From: Bacteroidales bacterium UBA7258
Lineage (GTDB): Bacteria > Bacteroidota > Bacteroidia > Bacteroidales > UBA932
Assembly (NCBI GenBank): GCA_002472565.1
Contig: DKSK01000011.1
Coordinates: 1 to 64,000 of the forward strand
Length of the DNA stretch: 64,000 nt
Direction: 5' to 3'
This document shows positions 1-8,730 of the stretch, in pieces. Below the pieces are notes generated by a model, which was not told the DNA's origin, ran no database searches, and worked only from the letters and a program-made list of their open reading frames with translations. Position numbers and translations under genes: made by a program. How positions within the stretch are numbered: position 1 is the first letter of the stretch; every line of letters begins with the position of its first letter.

Positions 1-25
1 TTAAACAGTTAAAAAGCTATCGATG

Positions 26-56
26 AAATTTTCTCCGGACAGCAGTGGAGAAATTT
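26..56. terminator. Hairpin upstream of the peptide gene
   Basis: An imperfect inverted repeat pairs positions 26-36 with 47-56 (about 10 base pairs, one bulged T) around a 10-base loop. It could be the terminator of a gene left of the window, or a regulatory hairpin just before the promoter at 66. No strong T-tract follows it. Confidence 0.4.
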
Positions 57-65
57 ATACTTTCG

Positions 66-73
66 TATATTTG
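66..73 (+). promoter_or_regulatory. -7 promoter element for the peptide operon
   Basis: TATATTTG matches the Bacteroidota -7 consensus TAnnTTTG and lies 49 bases before the ATG at 123. No convincing -33 TTTG was found at the usual distance. It is the only good promoter match before the 0.1-11.8 kb cluster. Confidence 0.5.
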
Positions 74-122
74 AAATATAGTTCTCATTGACTAAATTGC
101 GTCAACAAAATTCAAACATACT

Positions 123-356
123 ATGTTAAAAAAAATTCTTTTAGCGCTTACATGCGCAGCTGCTTTATCAGCAGCGGTTTCAAGTGTAGCTTCTGCTATT
201 GGTGAAGATCCGGGAGGAAGAGCAAGCGTTGTTAATTGCCGATGTGAAAGAGCAATCCATTTCTCTCGTAAGGGATGTTATGCCGATCATTTTGGGGCTA
301 TATGTGCAAGCGGCTATAATGTGGATTGCGACCAATATCAAAATAATTGTTCATAA
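123..356 (+). CDS. Secreted six-cysteine small peptide (NVEALA-like)
   Basis: This 77-residue protein starts with a clear signal peptide: KK at residues 3-4, a hydrophobic stretch to about 24, and a likely cut after VASA. The mature part, about 52 residues, carries six cysteines, including a close CxC pair, and no other hydrophobic segment, so it should fold as a disulfide-bonded mini-protein outside the inner membrane. Layout and neighbours resemble the NVEALA peptides of Bacteroidales, which often sit beside DUF1573 and TolB-like propeller genes, but the NVEALA motif itself is absent. A DUF1573 gene begins 19 bases downstream on the same strand. The function is unknown; signal peptide, toxin and propeller ligand are all possible. 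Confidence 0.75.
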   Translation: MLKKILLALTCAAALSAAVSSVASAIGEDPGGRASVVNCRCERAIHFSRKGCYADHFGAICASGYNVDCDQYQNNCS

Positions 357-374
357 TATCTTCAATCCTTTGCA

Positions 375-851
375 ATGAAAGATAAAACTTTTATTGCCGG
401 ATGCTTTACTGTGATTGCCATCAGTCTGATAATCACTATTATTAATATATGTCGGAATGATGGCAATCATACACTGTATATTGAGACTCCGGGTCCGAAT
501 ACTCCAGAACAAGAATTTATTCCTCAGGGAAGCATGGCGAGTACCAAGGCGGAATTCGACAGACAATCTGCTGATTTCGGGACGATACCGAGGGATACAC
601 TCATTTCGGAAGAATTTACTTTGACCAATGTGGGTGACAATACTTTGTATGTGCTTGACGTTAACCCTAATTGTCAATGTACCAGCTATGAAGTCAGCTC
701 TAAATATGCGGAACCTGGTGGAAAAATAGTGATTACTCTCAATTTCAGCTCCAGCAACAAGTCGGGATTCCAAGACATTAAGTCCAGCGTAAGACTTAAT
801 ACGGAAACCGGGATTTACAAGTTGGCGCTAAAAGGAAATGTCAAGATGTAG
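375..851 (+). CDS. DUF1573 domain protein, membrane-anchored
   Basis: The 158-residue protein has one N-terminal hydrophobic segment (about residues 6-26), which can serve as an uncleaved anchor. A DUF1573 immunoglobulin-like domain follows at about residues 55-158. Family landmarks visible are FGTIP, then EFTLTNVGDNTL, then a cysteine-rich CQCT, a PGG turn and a closing ALKGNV strand. DUF1573 proteins are exported beta-sandwich proteins of unknown function, common in Bacteroidota and often found beside propeller and peptide genes as here. The gene sits between the small peptide and the propeller pair on the same strand. Its stop lies 13 bases before the chosen start of the next gene, which suggests co-transcription. 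Confidence 0.8.
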   Translation: MKDKTFIAGCFTVIAISLIITIINICRNDGNHTLYIETPGPNTPEQEFIPQGSMASTKAEFDRQSADFGTIPRDTLISEEFTLTNVGDNTLYVLDVNPNCQCTSYEVSSKYAEPGGKIVITLNFSSSNKSGFQDIKSSVRLNTETGIYKLALKGNVKM

Positions 852-864
852 AGGTCGTCAGATT

Positions 865-1980
865 ATGAACAAGTTTATCCCGTTGGCTGTTTTGGCTGCT
901 GTCGCAGCCGCGTGCGCTTCGAAAGGAGGAGGTTCTTACGATTCCTTCTTCGGTGCGCCGGTCAAGAATAAAGTAAATATTAAGGTAGACTCGATTACCT
1001 TTGAGAAGATTCCTTTGCCGGAAATTAACACATCGTATAGTGGTTTCAGCGGAATTTTCGGTGAGAAAATATTCTTTACCGATGCGCTGTTCTCTTATCT
1101 ATACGAATTCGATAAAGATGGACACCTCCTCGGCAGGCATTTGGGCTATGGGCAGTCTTCAGCGGAATTGCCGATAAAAAGTGTAGAGGGCTATGCGGTG
1201 TCAGATAATGGACATCATTATTTCATGGGCGCTACAACTGACATATATGAGTTCGATTCTTCTTTCAACAGGGTAAATGCATATATCTTCTTGAATAATA
1301 AGAAGGAGAGTTCAAACCGATATGACAATACTGATTTCTATCCATCGGATTATGGTAATATCAACTTAGTGGTAAGAGGCGGAAAAATGTACATGAATGT
1401 CGTTTCCGGTGATGATGTGAGCAATATTACAACGAATGATTACTACACTAATGCAAGAATTATTGAATCCAGAAACTCGATTGACGGCACCGATCCTCAA
1501 TATCTGGGTAGACTGACTCCAGCGTTGAAAGTCATGGGCGCTATGCAGAAAGACAGATTCGTGGTTGACGAAGACGGGAATTTCATAGTATGCTATGAAC
1601 CGGATTCTCTAATGTACGTCTATGGCAAGAATTTTAAGTTCCGTTATTCTTTCGGACATGCAGGAAAGAGCATGAACACTGATTATGTGACGCTTGTCAT
1701 GAGCGATAATGTATATGATGATTATCTCAAGGAACACGAGGAGAAGGGATGGTATTCTTCAGTATGCAAGGCTAATGGACTGGTTTTCAGAACTTACGAG
1801 ACCGGCTCTCCGGCATGCCAGACAAGACTCCAGATTTATGATGGTACAACAGAGATAGCAGATGTCTGCGCTCCCCGGAATTTCAGAGTCCTTGGTTATA
1901 TTCCTCCATACTATTACTCGACATTTATCCTTGACGAGGACGCAGAGACCATTGAACTTTACAAATTCAGGATTGATTGA
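865..1980 (+). CDS. TolB-like six-bladed propeller lipoprotein
   Basis: The reading frame is open from 838, but the ATG at 865 gives a proper lipoprotein signal (MNKFIPLAVLAAVAAAC, lipobox cysteine at residue 17) and is preferred, leaving 371 residues. The rest matches the TolB-like propeller family of Bacteroidales (PF15869 type): repeated strands with YEFD and YVYGKNFKFRYSFG blades, and a C-terminal RLQIYDGTTEIAD followed by a tyrosine-rich strand. Lipidation would place it in the outer or inner membrane facing the periplasm or the surface. A full-length paralogue follows directly. No catalytic residues are apparent, so a binding or sensing role is more likely than an enzymatic one. Confidence 0.8.
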   Translation: MNKFIPLAVLAAVAAACASKGGGSYDSFFGAPVKNKVNIKVDSITFEKIPLPEINTSYSGFSGIFGEKIFFTDALFSYLYEFDKDGHLLGRHLGYGQSSAELPIKSVEGYAVSDNGHHYFMGATTDIYEFDSSFNRVNAYIFLNNKKESSNRYDNTDFYPSDYGNINLVVRGGKMYMNVVSGDDVSNITTNDYYTNARIIESRNSIDGTDPQYLGRLTPALKVMGAMQKDRFVVDEDGNFIVCYEPDSLMYVYGKNFKFRYSFGHAGKSMNTDYVTLVMSDNVYDDYLKEHEEKGWYSSVCKANGLVFRTYETGSPACQTRLQIYDGTTEIADVCAPRNFRVLGYIPPYYYSTFILDEDAETIELYKFRID

Positions 1981-2027
1981 AACCATTCGGGAACTTACGA
2001 TCTTTAATTAGAACGAACTAGAAAACT

Positions 2028-3158
2028 ATGAATGCTATTAATTTGCTTGTTGCAACAGGATTGACGATGTTGGCTGCCGCTTCTGATGGTGATGACCGCC
2101 CTTATGAATCATTTTTCGGTAAGGTAGCTCCAACAAACAGAGTTGATTTCAGGCTTAGTAATCTTAACCTCGAAAATATTGACGTCGATTGCTCCGGATT
2201 CAATGCTTGGACTGGATTTTCTGCCTTCCATGACGGCGTTATATATTATGCTGGATACAGTCGTAATGGCGGCGGCATCCATGCAATCGACGGGAATAGC
2301 GGAAAGGATTGCGGTACGGTAATCCATTATGGAGGGGGCCCTAATGAAATGCGTGGGAGTATTTTTGCCTATTGCATATCCCCAGAAGGGACTCATTACT
2401 TTATGGATGGTAATCCGGCGCTTGACGTATTCAGCAGGAACTATAAATTATTGCATCATGCCGAGTGGTATAATTCAAAACATCTTGAGAATCAATCGAG
2501 CCGATTTGACAATACAAAGTTTTATATTTATCCGGACGCCCCTGTCCTAAGATACCATGCCGGCAAACTTTACGCAAGTGTAGATGGCGGAGACTTGGTT
2601 TCCAATGTTATCACACCTGGCTATTACAAGAAAACCAGGATTATAGAAGAGTTCAAAGCCGATGATTATTCCATACAAAGGTATCTCGGCAGAATGAGCC
2701 CTGCTGCGGAATACATGACTGGGATATGGTTGACTTTGTTTGACATAGACCCTTCAGGCAACTTTGTAGTGACATACGAGTGCGACGACATGATATATGT
2801 CTATGACAAGGACTTCAATCTCCGCTACTCTTTCGGCCAGCCCGGCAAGGATATGGACAAAAACTACACGCGGCAAAAACTCTCGAAAACAACGTATGAC
2901 AAGATTCAGGCGGAGAGAAAGATAAAGGGGCACTATACGTATTTGACTTGTGCCGGAGGTTACGTTTTCCGTGGTTATGCGACTGGGAATCCAAAGAATC
3001 AGACTAGGCTGCAGATTTACAAGGGCACGACAGAAATAGCCGACATCGAAGTTCCGACCGGTTTTAAGGTCATAGGCTATAAAGCTCCGTATTTCTACAG
3101 CGGCCTAATTCTCGACGAGAATAAAGAGACCGCCGTACTTTACCGCTTCAAATTGTAG
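2028..3158 (+). CDS. TolB-like six-bladed propeller protein, second copy
   Basis: This 376-residue protein is a clear paralogue of the preceding gene. Both share the YESFFG/YDSFFG start, the FDNTKFY/YDNTDFY segment, a YVYDKDFNLRYSFG blade, the RLQIYKGTTEIAD block and the ILDE ending. The difference is at the N-terminus: the signal reads LLVATGLTMLAAAS with no lipobox cysteine, so this copy is predicted to be soluble in the periplasm or secreted. The pair therefore looks like an anchored and a soluble version of the same fold. The TolC gene begins 15 bases downstream, so the propellers are probably transcribed with the efflux genes. The ligand is unknown. Confidence 0.8.
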   Translation: MNAINLLVATGLTMLAAASDGDDRPYESFFGKVAPTNRVDFRLSNLNLENIDVDCSGFNAWTGFSAFHDGVIYYAGYSRNGGGIHAIDGNSGKDCGTVIHYGGGPNEMRGSIFAYCISPEGTHYFMDGNPALDVFSRNYKLLHHAEWYNSKHLENQSSRFDNTKFYIYPDAPVLRYHAGKLYASVDGGDLVSNVITPGYYKKTRIIEEFKADDYSIQRYLGRMSPAAEYMTGIWLTLFDIDPSGNFVVTYECDDMIYVYDKDFNLRYSFGQPGKDMDKNYTRQKLSKTTYDKIQAERKIKGHYTYLTCAGGYVFRGYATGNPKNQTRLQIYKGTTEIADIEVPTGFKVIGYKAPYFYSGLILDENKETAVLYRFKL

Positions 3159-3173
3159 CGGCATTATGCCTGT

Positions 3174-4658
3174 ATGCAGATGAGATTCCTCAGAGAAATA
3201 TCATTCGTGGCGGCTTTGCTGCTGCCCCTTGCTGAAGCATCCGCCCAGAAGATGACTCTTGACGAGGCAGTTGCCGTGGCAAGGAGCCAGTCTGTGCCAG
3301 CCCTTCAGGCCAGGCAGGAATTCATCTCTGCGTACTGGCAATACCGCTCCTACAAGGCAAGCATGCTGCCTTCGCTCTCGCTCTACGGCGACCTCATGAA
3401 TTTCGACAGGTCGCTGACCCTGCTGCAGAGCTATGAAGACGGAAGTTTCCGCTACGCCGACACCTACAGCCTTCAGAACACTATCGGCCTCAGAGCAACG
3501 CAGAACATCTCATTTACCGGTGGCAGCCTATCGCTTTACTCCGACCTGAACAGGCTGGACCAATTCGGGAACAACAAGAGTACCATGTGGTACTCCCAGC
3601 CGCTTAATCTGAGGTATTATCAGCCCTTGTTCTCCTACAACAAGTACAAGTGGGCCAAGATGATAGAGCCAAAGTCCTACGAAGCCGGCAAAAAGAAGTA
3701 CCTTGAATCCATGGAATCGGTCTCAAGGTCTGTTGTCAAGGCATATTTCGATCTTATCCTCTCCGAACAGAAGCTGCAGACAGCAAAGACTGATTTCGAG
3801 AATACTTCGATGATGGCGGCCCTGGCCAGGAAGAGGATTCCGCTGGGTACCGTCACGAGGGATGAATACCTCCAGCTTGAGCTGAAGATGCTTAACGACA
3901 GCCTTGCGGTTAACGAAGGTGAGGTTTCGGTGAGGGAAGCCCAGATGAGCTTGAACTCACTTCTCGGCTATGACGACTCCTATGAAATCGAGGCTGTTCT
4001 CGATGAGAATCTCCCTGAAGTATATGTAGATTACGATATGGTCCTTGGCATGGCCATGAACAACTCTTCCTTTGCGCTTGACAACGAAGTCTCGCTGCTG
4101 AATGCCGAGTCGGATGTTGCAAAGGCCAAGGCTGAAAGGGGGATTACGATGGAACTGAACGCCAGATTCGGCCTTTCACAGAGCGGTACCGATTTCAAGG
4201 ATGCCTACGCAGACCTTCTTGACCAGGAAGTGGTCGGCCTGACCTTTTCTATCCCGATTTTCGATTGGGGCGAGGGACGCGGAAAAGTCCAGAAGGCAAA
4301 GGCGGCTCAGGAAGTCGCCAAGGCCAAGGTCGCCCAGGGCGAAAGCGACAGGAGGAGGGTGATCTTCACCGCTGTAGGCCAGTTCAACAACCAAAAACAG
4401 AAATGCGAGGTCTCGAAAAGGGCCATGGAAATTGCTTCGGAGCGGTACGGCCTTATGATGGAGAAATTCCGCGGAGGATCCGTTTCCGTTACTGAACTCG
4501 TCAATTCCCAGTCCGACAATGACAGCGCAATCCAGAAGCATATTTCAGACCTCGAGGACTTCTGGACACAATATTATTCGCTTCGCCAGTATACCCTGTA
4601 CGACTTCATAAAGGGCCAAGAACTGGAGATTAACGTAGAGGAGATGACAGAAAAATGA
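3174..4658 (+). CDS. TolC-family outer membrane efflux protein
   Basis: The 494-residue protein has a signal peptide ending near residue 25 (AEASAQ) and two repeats of the outer membrane efflux family. Long amphipathic helices (for example residues 40-70 and 290-335) alternate with beta-barrel segments such as SLSLYGDL and LTFSIPIFDWG. The FSIPIFDWG stretch followed by an alanine/lysine-rich helix is typical of the second repeat. It would form the trimeric outer membrane duct of a tripartite pump. The stop overlaps the adaptor gene by 4 bases (ATGA), showing translational coupling. Substrate cannot be read from the sequence; the upstream peptide is a candidate. Confidence 0.9.
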   Translation: MQMRFLREISFVAALLLPLAEASAQKMTLDEAVAVARSQSVPALQARQEFISAYWQYRSYKASMLPSLSLYGDLMNFDRSLTLLQSYEDGSFRYADTYSLQNTIGLRATQNISFTGGSLSLYSDLNRLDQFGNNKSTMWYSQPLNLRYYQPLFSYNKYKWAKMIEPKSYEAGKKKYLESMESVSRSVVKAYFDLILSEQKLQTAKTDFENTSMMAALARKRIPLGTVTRDEYLQLELKMLNDSLAVNEGEVSVREAQMSLNSLLGYDDSYEIEAVLDENLPEVYVDYDMVLGMAMNNSSFALDNEVSLLNAESDVAKAKAERGITMELNARFGLSQSGTDFKDAYADLLDQEVVGLTFSIPIFDWGEGRGKVQKAKAAQEVAKAKVAQGESDRRRVIFTAVGQFNNQKQKCEVSKRAMEIASERYGLMMEKFRGGSVSVTELVNSQSDNDSAIQKHISDLEDFWTQYYSLRQYTLYDFIKGQELEINVEEMTEK

Positions 4659-5725
4659 AGAAATCAGCCATCATGATATCTATCCTTGCCATTGCCGTTT
4701 CATGCGGCAGGGGGAAGACGACAATGAATTCCGGAGGAGTCGGAACTTCGGAGGATGCGGCGGCCATAGAGGTAACGGCCGACACCCTGAGAACCGGAGA
4801 TTTCGAGTCGCAAATCGTGACAAACGGCAAGCTGAGGGCCGGGGACAAAGCTTCATTGGCATTTCCTCTCACCGGAAGCCTGGCCGAAGTAAATGTGAGG
4901 AACGGCCAGAAAGTAGCCAGGGGACAGATTCTCGCCAGACTTGACAGGCCGGACCTTCAGATTGCGGTAAGATCCGCCGAAGACGCCCTCGCAAAGGCGA
5001 GACTGGATTTCTATGATATCATCACCGGGCTCGGCTTTTCACAGTCCGACACAGCCCTGGTCCCGAAAGACTTGTTGTCCATGGCCAGGACGCGGTCCGG
5101 CTATTCCGCCGCGGAGGATGCTCTTGCCAGGGCAAAGTACGAAGCCGAAGCGACAATTCTGAGGGCGCCTTTTGACGGAAGGGTGGCTGACATAAAACTT
5201 GGACGCTACGATATGGTCTCTACCGCTCCGTTCTGCACCATAGTCGGAGATGGGGCTCTCAGCGTCGATTTCCCGGTGATGGAATCGGAATATGCTTCCC
5301 TCAGCAAAGGGATGGGCGTATCCGTCATGCCTTTCTCCGACCGTTCAAAGACTTTCAAAGGCACTGTGACGGACATTAATCCGCTTGTAGGGAAAAACGG
5401 GCAGATCAGCGTCAGGGCGAGCATCGGCAACGACGGTACGCTGCTCGACGGAATGAATGTAAAAGTGATTCTCGGGAGAACGGTCTCTGACTGTCTCGCG
5501 GTCTCCAAATCGGCCGTGGTCAAGAAAGGGGAAGAGTACATCGTCTTTAAGCTCATCGACGGAAAGGCCTCATGGACGTATGTAACCGTAACTGGTTCCA
5601 ATTCTGATTCTTACGCTATCGCCGGCAACGACGAAAAGGGCAGCACAATAAGTTCCGGCGATGTAGTCATTACATCCGGAACTGTCAGCCTGGCTGACGG
5701 AGTGCCGGTAAAAATCGTGGAGTGA
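4655..5725 (+). CDS. RND efflux periplasmic adaptor lipoprotein
   Basis: A 356-residue membrane-fusion protein with a lipobox (LAIAVSCG, cysteine 17), so it is probably anchored in the inner membrane and reaches across the periplasm. Family landmarks are the first lipoyl half-motif (VRNGQKVARGQILARLD, about residues 77-95), an alpha-helical hairpin (about 100-150), the second lipoyl half (ILRAPFDGRVADI) and a beta-barrel with VSVMPFSDRSKTFKGTV. It links the TolC duct to the RND subunits encoded next. Its TGA overlaps the ATG of the first RND gene by one base, which implies translational coupling. Confidence 0.9.
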   Translation: MKKSAIMISILAIAVSCGRGKTTMNSGGVGTSEDAAAIEVTADTLRTGDFESQIVTNGKLRAGDKASLAFPLTGSLAEVNVRNGQKVARGQILARLDRPDLQIAVRSAEDALAKARLDFYDIITGLGFSQSDTALVPKDLLSMARTRSGYSAAEDALARAKYEAEATILRAPFDGRVADIKLGRYDMVSTAPFCTIVGDGALSVDFPVMESEYASLSKGMGVSVMPFSDRSKTFKGTVTDINPLVGKNGQISVRASIGNDGTLLDGMNVKVILGRTVSDCLAVSKSAVVKKGEEYIVFKLIDGKASWTYVTVTGSNSDSYAIAGNDEKGSTISSGDVVITSGTVSLADGVPVKIVE

Positions 5726-8700
5726 TGTTGCTCAGGAGCCTGATAGAGAGACCTGTAGCCGTGACGATGATGGTTTTCGTGACCATTGTCCTCGGCTTGG
5801 TATCCGTAGGCCTTCTTCCGGTTTCTCTCATTCCTGATGTAGATATCCCGTACATCACGGTGAAGGTCTCGGCTCCCGGCATGTCCGCAAGGGAAATTGA
5901 TGCAAGTGCTTCAAAACCGCTGATTCAGGCCCTGATGGGAACAGATAATCTCGAGAACCTGACATGCGAGTCTTCTGACGGCGGCGCCGTAATAAAGCTG
6001 TCTTTCGAGCAGGGTTCGGATATAGGCCTCGCCTTCATTGAAGTCAACGAAAAGGTTGACCAGACCATGCCTGCGCTTGGCGGGATTTCTCGCCCTAAGG
6101 TAATCAAGGCAAGCGCCACGGACATCCCTGCATTCTACGTGAACATCTCGCCGAAGGATTCCTCATCCTTTGCCATGGCCAGCGATTTTGCCGAAAATTT
6201 CGCGGCAATGAGGCTGGAACAGCTTCCGGAAGTCGCCATGGTCGATGTCAGCGGTACCGTGGAAGAAGAAATCTCCGTTGTCCCGGACCTCGGGAAACTT
6301 GCAGAGGCTGGGATCTCGCTCAGCGATTTCCAGCATGCCATCACTTCCGCCGACCTGGAACTCTCCAACCTCACCATCCGCGACAACCACTACCGCTACA
6401 GCGTGCGTTTCTCCTCTGTCCTGCAAGGCCCTGAAGATATTGCCGGTATCTGGATCAAATCTGGCGAAAGGCTCCTGACTATAGGGGACCTCGCAAGCGT
6501 TTCGGTCCGCCAGTCCGACAGGGAGGGACTTGTCCGGTCTGATGGCCGCGAAGCTGTCACCATGGCTGTGATCAAGCAATCCGATGCCAAGATGTCCAGT
6601 CTCAGGAAATCAGCTTCGGCTCTTGTGGAGAGCATGCGGGAGGCAAACCCTACACTGACCTTCACGGTTACAAGAGACCAGACAGAACTGCTCCGCTACT
6701 CAATCAGCAATTTGGGGTGGAGCATACTTTTGGCCGTGCTGCTTGCCGGAGCGGTGATTTTCGTATTCATGAGAGAAGCGAGAACCTCGGCCCTTGTCGT
6801 ACTGACAATACCCTTGTCCTTGATTTTCTCGATGCTTTGGTTCTATGCCATAGGCTTGAGCATCAACATAATATCCCTTTCAGGGCTCCTGCTCGGAGTC
6901 GGCATGATGACCGACAACTCCATCGTTCTCGTCGACAATATAGCCGCGAGGTGGAGGCGGGGCGAGGACTTGAAAGATGCCGTTCTCCTCGGGACTTCCG
7001 AAGTTACGGGGCCGATGCTGAGTTCTGTTCTCACGACCTGCGCCGTCTTCTTGCCGCTTATTTTCCTCAGCGGAATCGCCGGAGCCATGTTCTACGACCA
7101 GGCCATGTCCGTTACTATAGTTCTTCTGACTTCTTATCTTGTCACCATCACTGTCATCCCGGTCTATTACTACAACTGGTACAAGAATACGGCTGCAGAT
7201 TACAAGGCGATACCTTCGTACGAAATGAAGGTGGACAAGTGGGACGGTGGTGTCATGGGGTGGTTCCTGGATCATGACCGGATCGCCTGGCTTGCCATAG
7301 CAGTTTCTGCTGTCGGGATGGTTCTTTGCTTCGTCCTCATGCCGAAATCCAAGCTTCCTGAAATGACGCGCCATGAGTCCGTGGCGACGATTGACTGGAA
7401 CGAACCTGTTTCCGTGGAAGAGAATGAGAGAAGAACTGCCGAAATTGAAAATGCCGTCTCGGGTGAAGCCGTCCAGATTACGTCTCTGGTCGGCATGCAG
7501 CAGTTCGTCCTCAGCCATAGTGGGTCCTTGCGGCCTTCTGAATCCTCGGTCTATTTTGACTGCGGAACCCAGGAAAAGACGGATTCCGCAATCGCCGCCG
7601 TACGGAAACTGATTGCAGTAAAATACCCTTCGGCTGACCTGACCTTCTCTAATGCCATGAATATCTTCGACATGGTTTTCGGAGAGACCCAGGCGCAGGT
7701 AGAGGCGAGGCTTCGTCCTCTTTCTTCCTCAGGCATTGAGCTGGGAGCAGTAAGGGAGGCGGTCAAGGAACTCAGAAAGGATGTCCCTTGGACTGGCTTC
7801 GCGGATCCCCGGGTCCGGAGCGAAATCACTCTTTCCGTGAGACCTGACATGATGGCGCTCTACGGGGTAGGTTTCGACGACCTCGCCACCGTGCTCAGCA
7901 GCTGTCTGGACCAGAACAAGATAATGACTGTCTCGGCAGGAGGCAAAATGCTCCCGGTAATCTTGGGGACAGGGGAGGGCGCTCCTCTGGACGAGGCCGC
8001 TGTTGAAAAAGACGGAGCAAAGATTCCTCTTTCCCAATTCATGGACGAGGGCTACTCTGAGGATCTCAGAACCTTCTATTCCGCTCCGGAGGGGGCTTTT
8101 TACCCGCTCTCCATAGATGTCCCGGCCAAGGATGCAGAAAGAACCGTTTCTGCCGTGGGCTCAGCTGTCAGAAAGAACGGCGATTTCGACGTCTCCTTCG
8201 TCGGAGCCTGGTTCTCCAACAAGAAGATGGCCCTCAGGCTTTCCCTCATTCTCCTTGTCGCGGTGATTCTTCTCTATCTCATACTGGCCTCTCAGTTCGA
8301 ATCGCTCGGCCAGCCTTTGATCATCCTGTCCGAAATAGTCATCGACGTCTTCGTATCCCTGTTCGTGCTCTGGGTCCTCGGAGTGACAATCAATCTTATG
8401 TCGATGATCGGCCTCGTTGTCATCACGGGCATCGTCATCAACGACTCCATCCTGAAGATAGACACCATCAACCGCCTGCGTCGTTCAGGAACCGGTCTGA
8501 GAGAAGCCGTGATGACTGCAAGCTCGAGACGCTTCAAAGCCATAGTCATGACTTCTCTGACAACTATTCTTGCCGTCGTTCCTTTCCTGTGGAGAGGCAG
8601 CATGGGGGCTGATCTTCAGTATCCGATGACCCTCACCATTGTGGCCGGAATGATAATAGGCACTTTAGTCAGTCTCTTCGTCGTTCCTGCCCTTTACTAT

Positions 8701-8730
8701 TCTGTCTATGGAGGAAGAAAGGCGGAATAG
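5725..8730 (+). CDS. RND efflux inner membrane subunit 1
   Basis: The 1001-residue transporter belongs to the AcrB/MdtB-like RND family. It shows the N-terminal transmembrane helix after LLRSLIERPVAVTMM, two large periplasmic loops (about 35-330 and 550-830), and two blocks of five transmembrane helices (about 335-500 and 840-995). The proton-relay helix reads GMMTDNSIVLVDN, with Asp397 followed by Asn instead of the Asp-Asp of AcrB; this single-Asp form is common among RND pumps. A GTG at 5722 precedes the ATG at 5725; the ATG is chosen because it overlaps the adaptor stop. The 3' end overlaps the second RND gene by 23 bases, suggesting the two subunits are made together. Confidence 0.92.
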   Translation: MLLRSLIERPVAVTMMVFVTIVLGLVSVGLLPVSLIPDVDIPYITVKVSAPGMSAREIDASASKPLIQALMGTDNLENLTCESSDGGAVIKLSFEQGSDIGLAFIEVNEKVDQTMPALGGISRPKVIKASATDIPAFYVNISPKDSSSFAMASDFAENFAAMRLEQLPEVAMVDVSGTVEEEISVVPDLGKLAEAGISLSDFQHAITSADLELSNLTIRDNHYRYSVRFSSVLQGPEDIAGIWIKSGERLLTIGDLASVSVRQSDREGLVRSDGREAVTMAVIKQSDAKMSSLRKSASALVESMREANPTLTFTVTRDQTELLRYSISNLGWSILLAVLLAGAVIFVFMREARTSALVVLTIPLSLIFSMLWFYAIGLSINIISLSGLLLGVGMMTDNSIVLVDNIAARWRRGEDLKDAVLLGTSEVTGPMLSSVLTTCAVFLPLIFLSGIAGAMFYDQAMSVTIVLLTSYLVTITVIPVYYYNWYKNTAADYKAIPSYEMKVDKWDGGVMGWFLDHDRIAWLAIAVSAVGMVLCFVLMPKSKLPEMTRHESVATIDWNEPVSVEENERRTAEIENAVSGEAVQITSLVGMQQFVLSHSGSLRPSESSVYFDCGTQEKTDSAIAAVRKLIAVKYPSADLTFSNAMNIFDMVFGETQAQVEARLRPLSSSGIELGAVREAVKELRKDVPWTGFADPRVRSEITLSVRPDMMALYGVGFDDLATVLSSCLDQNKIMTVSAGGKMLPVILGTGEGAPLDEAAVEKDGAKIPLSQFMDEGYSEDLRTFYSAPEGAFYPLSIDVPAKDAERTVSAVGSAVRKNGDFDVSFVGAWFSNKKMALRLSLILLVAVILLYLILASQFESLGQPLIILSEIVIDVFVSLFVLWVLGVTINLMSMIGLVVITGIVINDSILKIDTINRLRRSGTGLREAVMTASSRRFKAIVMTSLTTILAVVPFLWRGSMGADLQYPMTLTIVAGMIIGTLVSLFVVPALYYSVYGGRKAE

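Noticed and set aside
351..773. 140-codon minus-strand open frame opposite the DUF1573 gene
   Set aside because: Its composition is not protein-like and the DUF1573 domain on the plus strand explains the region.
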